Below, piece after piece: positions 60,749 through 63,091 of a stretch of DNA of 63,091 nucleotides; the stretch's first letter is position 1, and the number at the start of each line of letters is the position of its first letter. Made by a program: the position numbers and the translations under genes. The notes beneath the pieces are model-generated. The model was not told the DNA's origin. It saw only the letters and a program-made list of their open reading frames with translations, and did not search any database. The stretch lies in the NCBI RefSeq assembly GCF_001808705.1, contig NZ_KV794309.1:111915-175005 (forward strand), in the 5' to 3' direction. This stretch comes from Streptococcus sp. HMSC074B11. GTDB lineage: Bacteria > Bacillota > Bacilli > Lactobacillales > Streptococcaceae.

Positions 60749-61042
60749 CTTTTTAAAAATTTTTTTCATAACCTTATTGAAGACATTTATTGCTTCACCT
60801 TTCATGTTTTTTGTAACGTGGAGATTTAAAAGTAAGGGAAATATTTTGTTAAATAGTATCCTTAATTTTAAAAAAATACATACCTTGCATTTCTATGGCT
60901 ATATAAAATTGTTAAAGTAAGGTGTGTAGTTCGCTATATAAAAAAACAAGATGCCAGATTCTAAAAAAATCGAAATGTGTCAAAAAATAATGGTATAAAG
61001 TGATGGAAAATGATTATTTCTAAAAAAAACTATCATTGTGTT
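60749..61042. other. AT-rich gene-free stretch between eno and the surface protein
   Basis: No ORF with start and ribosome site, RNA gene or known repeat recognised. Poly-A/T runs dominate. Confidence 0.5.
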
Positions 61043-61070
61043 TTGATAAGTAAAAAACATTTGATATAAT
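61043..61070 (+). promoter_or_regulatory. promoter of the surface protein gene
   Basis: TTGATA at 61043-61048, a 16-bp spacer and TATAAT at 61065-61070, 55 bp before the ATG. Confidence 0.65.
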
Positions 61071-61125
61071 AGTTGAGGTATATGAAGTTATCAAATTTTT
61101 ATACATTAATAAGGAGATAAAACTG

Positions 61126-63091
61126 ATGAAAATTAAAAGAAACCAACAAGCTGATTTTCGGACTGAGAAATATACGCGTTTTGGTATTCGAAAGTACAGT
61201 TTTGGAGCAGCTTCAGTTGCAATCGCAACTGGTTTGATGTTTCTAGGAAGTGGAACTGTTTCAGCTAATGAGCTCACTTCAAAAGAAACTGGAGACCAAG
61301 TTGTTGTTGGGAACAATGAATCTGATTTACTAAAGGAAAATCAGAAAACTGAATCAACTTATGAAGCACCTGCAGTTATTCCAGGTATGGATTCTAAAGA
61401 ATCTCAAAGTCCAGAAAATAGTAAGGCAACTCAATCTTCATCGTCTGATCCAACATCTGAAGCACCTGCAGTTATTCCAGGTATGGATTCAAAAGAATCT
61501 CAAGGTTCAGAAAATAATAAGGAAACTCAACTATTGTCATCTGAGTCAACAACAAATTCAGTTGAAAAAGTTGAGCATCAACTTGATAAATCGAATACGG
61601 AAGATAGAAGTGTATATACTGATGCTGCAGACTCTTTGAAACGAACTCGTCGTGATCTTGATTCTAGTGCAGTAGTAAAAGAGGGAAGCATTAGCATTAC
61701 TTCACCAAAGGAAAATACCTCAAGTGATTCATCGCATCCAAATGGTTTTGATCCAGCAACTAAGTACCATAATGCTAGTGACGGTTGGTATACTTTTGTT
61801 CAATTAGATCAACAACGCAGACATCCAACTTTTTCTTGGCTTGATTCATTCGATGGCTATGTAGTAATATCTGCCAAATCCGAACAATCTTCAACTGGAT
61901 ACACGACTGATGGTACGGTAAAATTAGAATTTTACAACCGTAATAATGTGTTGCAACAAGAGATTACCATGGATAAAAATACTAATTCGAAGGAATTTGT
62001 ATATAATCGTAGTAAGAAATTGTTCATTAATCGAAATGCGGATTCAATTTCTATCGGTGATATGCCGTATAAGAGTAATACTCGAAATCAAATTGCGAAC
62101 TTTAATATCTTGTATAACGGTCCAGAAATTTCAAATAAACAAGGACAAGGTCCATTTTATGCTGATGGATGGTTGATTCCTACCAATAATTCAGTAACTG
62201 TACGATTTAAGGATAAAGATACAAATAAAGAATTGGTTCCTTCTCATACCTTAAATGGTTTGACTGGAATGCGTTTTGATACTACCGCGGCAGAATTAAA
62301 GGGTTACGAACTAGTCGATAAAGAGATTGTAGGTTCTCCAAGTGGCTATATTTCTCCTTGGAAGCAAGTGGGTGATAGCTTTACAAAAATAACTCAACCG
62401 AACCTCGAGATTAAATATATATTACTGAACATGGATGGAACCATGAAGGCGGAAGTCTACTATAGTGGTAATAAGATTCATGAAACAACTCTAAGAAAAG
62501 GTGAAACAACTGAGTATAATGGTACTGCAGCAAATGGACGTCCTTATACTCAAGTTTTAGAGAATCCATTTTTGAATGCAACTAATGAGATTATATACTA
62601 CTATAAAGCGACTGCTCCAGTAGAAAACGATGTGACAAAATCAACTAAACAAACTGTTACATTTGAAGGTGCAGGAACAGCTACTCCAGCTGATAAAGTT
62701 CAAGATAACTTCACATTCACAGGAAAACAGAACCCAACAACAAATACAACAACATGGGATCAGTCAACCCACACTTATGGTAAAGAAACTGTTCCAGTAG
62801 TAGATGGATTCTACGCAGATAAGACAGAAGCTGGATCCAAGACAGTAACACCGGATCAACCAGAAGTAACAGACAAGGTTACCTACAAACCACTTGGTAG
62901 CTTGGTTCCAAAATCTGATGATCCGAAATTCCCATCAACTTCAGATGTGAAATATCCAAATGATCCAACAAACCCAACAAAACCAGGTAAGCCAGTTGTT
63001 CCAGACGTACCAGGCTACAACCCATACTTGCCAGATCCAAAAGATCCACGCAAGCCAGGTCAACCAGTAGAACCAGGTAAGGAACTTCCAA
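61126..63091 (+). CDS. YSIRK-signal, mucin-binding-type surface adhesin (partial, runs off the window)
   Basis: The first 655 codons of a large secreted wall protein, open to the window end. A YSIRK-type signal (RFGIRKYSFGAASVAI, about 18-33) ends after VSA at 45-47. Two 32-residue repeats beginning EAPAVIPGMDSKESQ start at about 80 and 112 in a Ser/Thr/Glu-rich linker. A probable beta-rich binding domain spans about 200-345. A MucBP-like module (VTVRFKDKDTNKELVP) covers about 354-430. A Mub-B2-like module (TKQTVTFEGAGTATPADKV, VVDGFYADKTEAGSKTVTP) starts near 504 and enters a proline-rich PNDPTNP/KPGKP region. AAGGAGATAAAACTG precedes the ATG. An LPXTG anchor is expected beyond the edge. Confidence 0.9.
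   Translation, partial: MKIKRNQQADFRTEKYTRFGIRKYSFGAASVAIATGLMFLGSGTVSANELTSKETGDQVVVGNNESDLLKENQKTESTYEAPAVIPGMDSKESQSPENSKATQSSSSDPTSEAPAVIPGMDSKESQGSENNKETQLLSSESTTNSVEKVEHQLDKSNTEDRSVYTDAADSLKRTRRDLDSSAVVKEGSISITSPKENTSSDSSHPNGFDPATKYHNASDGWYTFVQLDQQRRHPTFSWLDSFDGYVVISAKSEQSSTGYTTDGTVKLEFYNRNNVLQQEITMDKNTNSKEFVYNRSKKLFINRNADSISIGDMPYKSNTRNQIANFNILYNGPEISNKQGQGPFYADGWLIPTNNSVTVRFKDKDTNKELVPSHTLNGLTGMRFDTTAAELKGYELVDKEIVGSPSGYISPWKQVGDSFTKITQPNLEIKYILLNMDGTMKAEVYYSGNKIHETTLRKGETTEYNGTAANGRPYTQVLENPFLNATNEIIYYYKATAPVENDVTKSTKQTVTFEGAGTATPADKVQDNFTFTGKQNPTTNTTTWDQSTHTYGKETVPVVDGFYADKTEAGSKTVTPDQPEVTDKVTYKPLGSLVPKSDDPKFPSTSDVKYPNDPTNPTKPGKPVVPDVPGYNPYLPDPKDPRKPGQPVEPGKELP

Noticed and set aside
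61361..61639. Plus-strand frame overlapping the start of the surface protein gene
   Set aside because: Out-of-frame shadow; the YSIRK gene starting at 61126 has signal peptide, ribosome site and promoter and explains the region.
62879..63091. Minus-strand frame rich in Leu/Asp at the right end
   Set aside because: It is the antisense shadow of the proline-rich repeats of the surface protein and has no start or ribosome site.

Overview
The window is a contiguous piece of a low-GC Gram-positive chromosome from the Mitis group of Streptococcus, close to S. pneumoniae, S. mitis and S. oralis. Three things support this: BOX repeats with the boxA and boxC ends known from pneumococcus, pneumococcus-like gene pairs (gyrA-srtA, L31-pde2-flavodoxin, murZ-GNAT-spxR-map, ligA-dagK, the glg cluster followed by eno), and a competence com-box in front of dprA. 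The species cannot be fixed from the sequence alone. Almost all of the window is core genome. I see no complete prophage, insertion sequence or CRISPR array.

Layout. 0-2 kb: the end of the F1Fo-ATPase operon (atpD, atpC). 2-9 kb: lactonase, AI-2E family exporter, TPR protein, FakB/DegV, HU, YbjQ, L31 type B and the DHH phosphodiesterase Pde2. 9-11.3 kb: flavodoxin, chorismate mutase, paired fluoride channels, L19 and tRNA-Arg(CCT). 11.6-17.1 kb: HAD phosphatase, HD phosphohydrolase, DUF1934 protein, RNA helicase, oxidoreductase and a frameshifted YoaK-family gene. 17.1-22.8 kb: L21-Prp-L27 with its leader, MurZ, GNAT, SpxR and Map. 22.9-28.7 kb: CcdA and a thioredoxin lipoprotein, LDH, GyrA and sortase A. 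29-36.2 kb: asd, dapA, dprA, topA, DUF454, cutC and an MmcQ-like gene. 36.2-42.2 kb: the leucine operon with a full attenuator (leader peptide, antiterminator, terminator) and two less usual passengers. 42.3-45.5 kb: purine salvage (guaC; xpt-pbuX under a guanine-type riboswitch). 45.5-57 kb: ligA, dagK, pullulanase and glgBCDA. 57-63 kb: serB, glycerate kinase, YueI, enolase, and the first 655 codons of a YSIRK-signal, mucin-binding-type surface protein that runs off the end.

How the parts work together. Carbon metabolism is joined through CcpA-type cre sites: one far upstream of the ldh promoter (activating position), one on the transcription start of glgBCDA (repressing position) and a weaker one upstream of eno. 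Glycogen is built by GlgC/GlgD, GlgA and GlgB and debranched by the neighbouring pullulanase. SrtA would anchor LPXTG proteins, probably including the partial surface protein at the right end.

The most interesting signals are small. They are: a (TA)6 tract that breaks yoaK and would restore it by losing one unit; three genes (an HD phosphohydrolase, ligA, yueI) whose extended -10 boxes lie exactly six bases from an ATG with no Shine-Dalgarno, predicting leaderless mRNAs; a 171-bp two-copy repeat that carries an intrinsic terminator and a hairpin with a compensatory base-pair change; a perfect 8-bp hairpin placed exactly between the Shine-Dalgarno and the ATG of the MmcQ-like gene; and 11-12-bp-period direct repeats downstream of hup, tRNA-Arg, rpmA and eno that look like integrase arm sites or scars.
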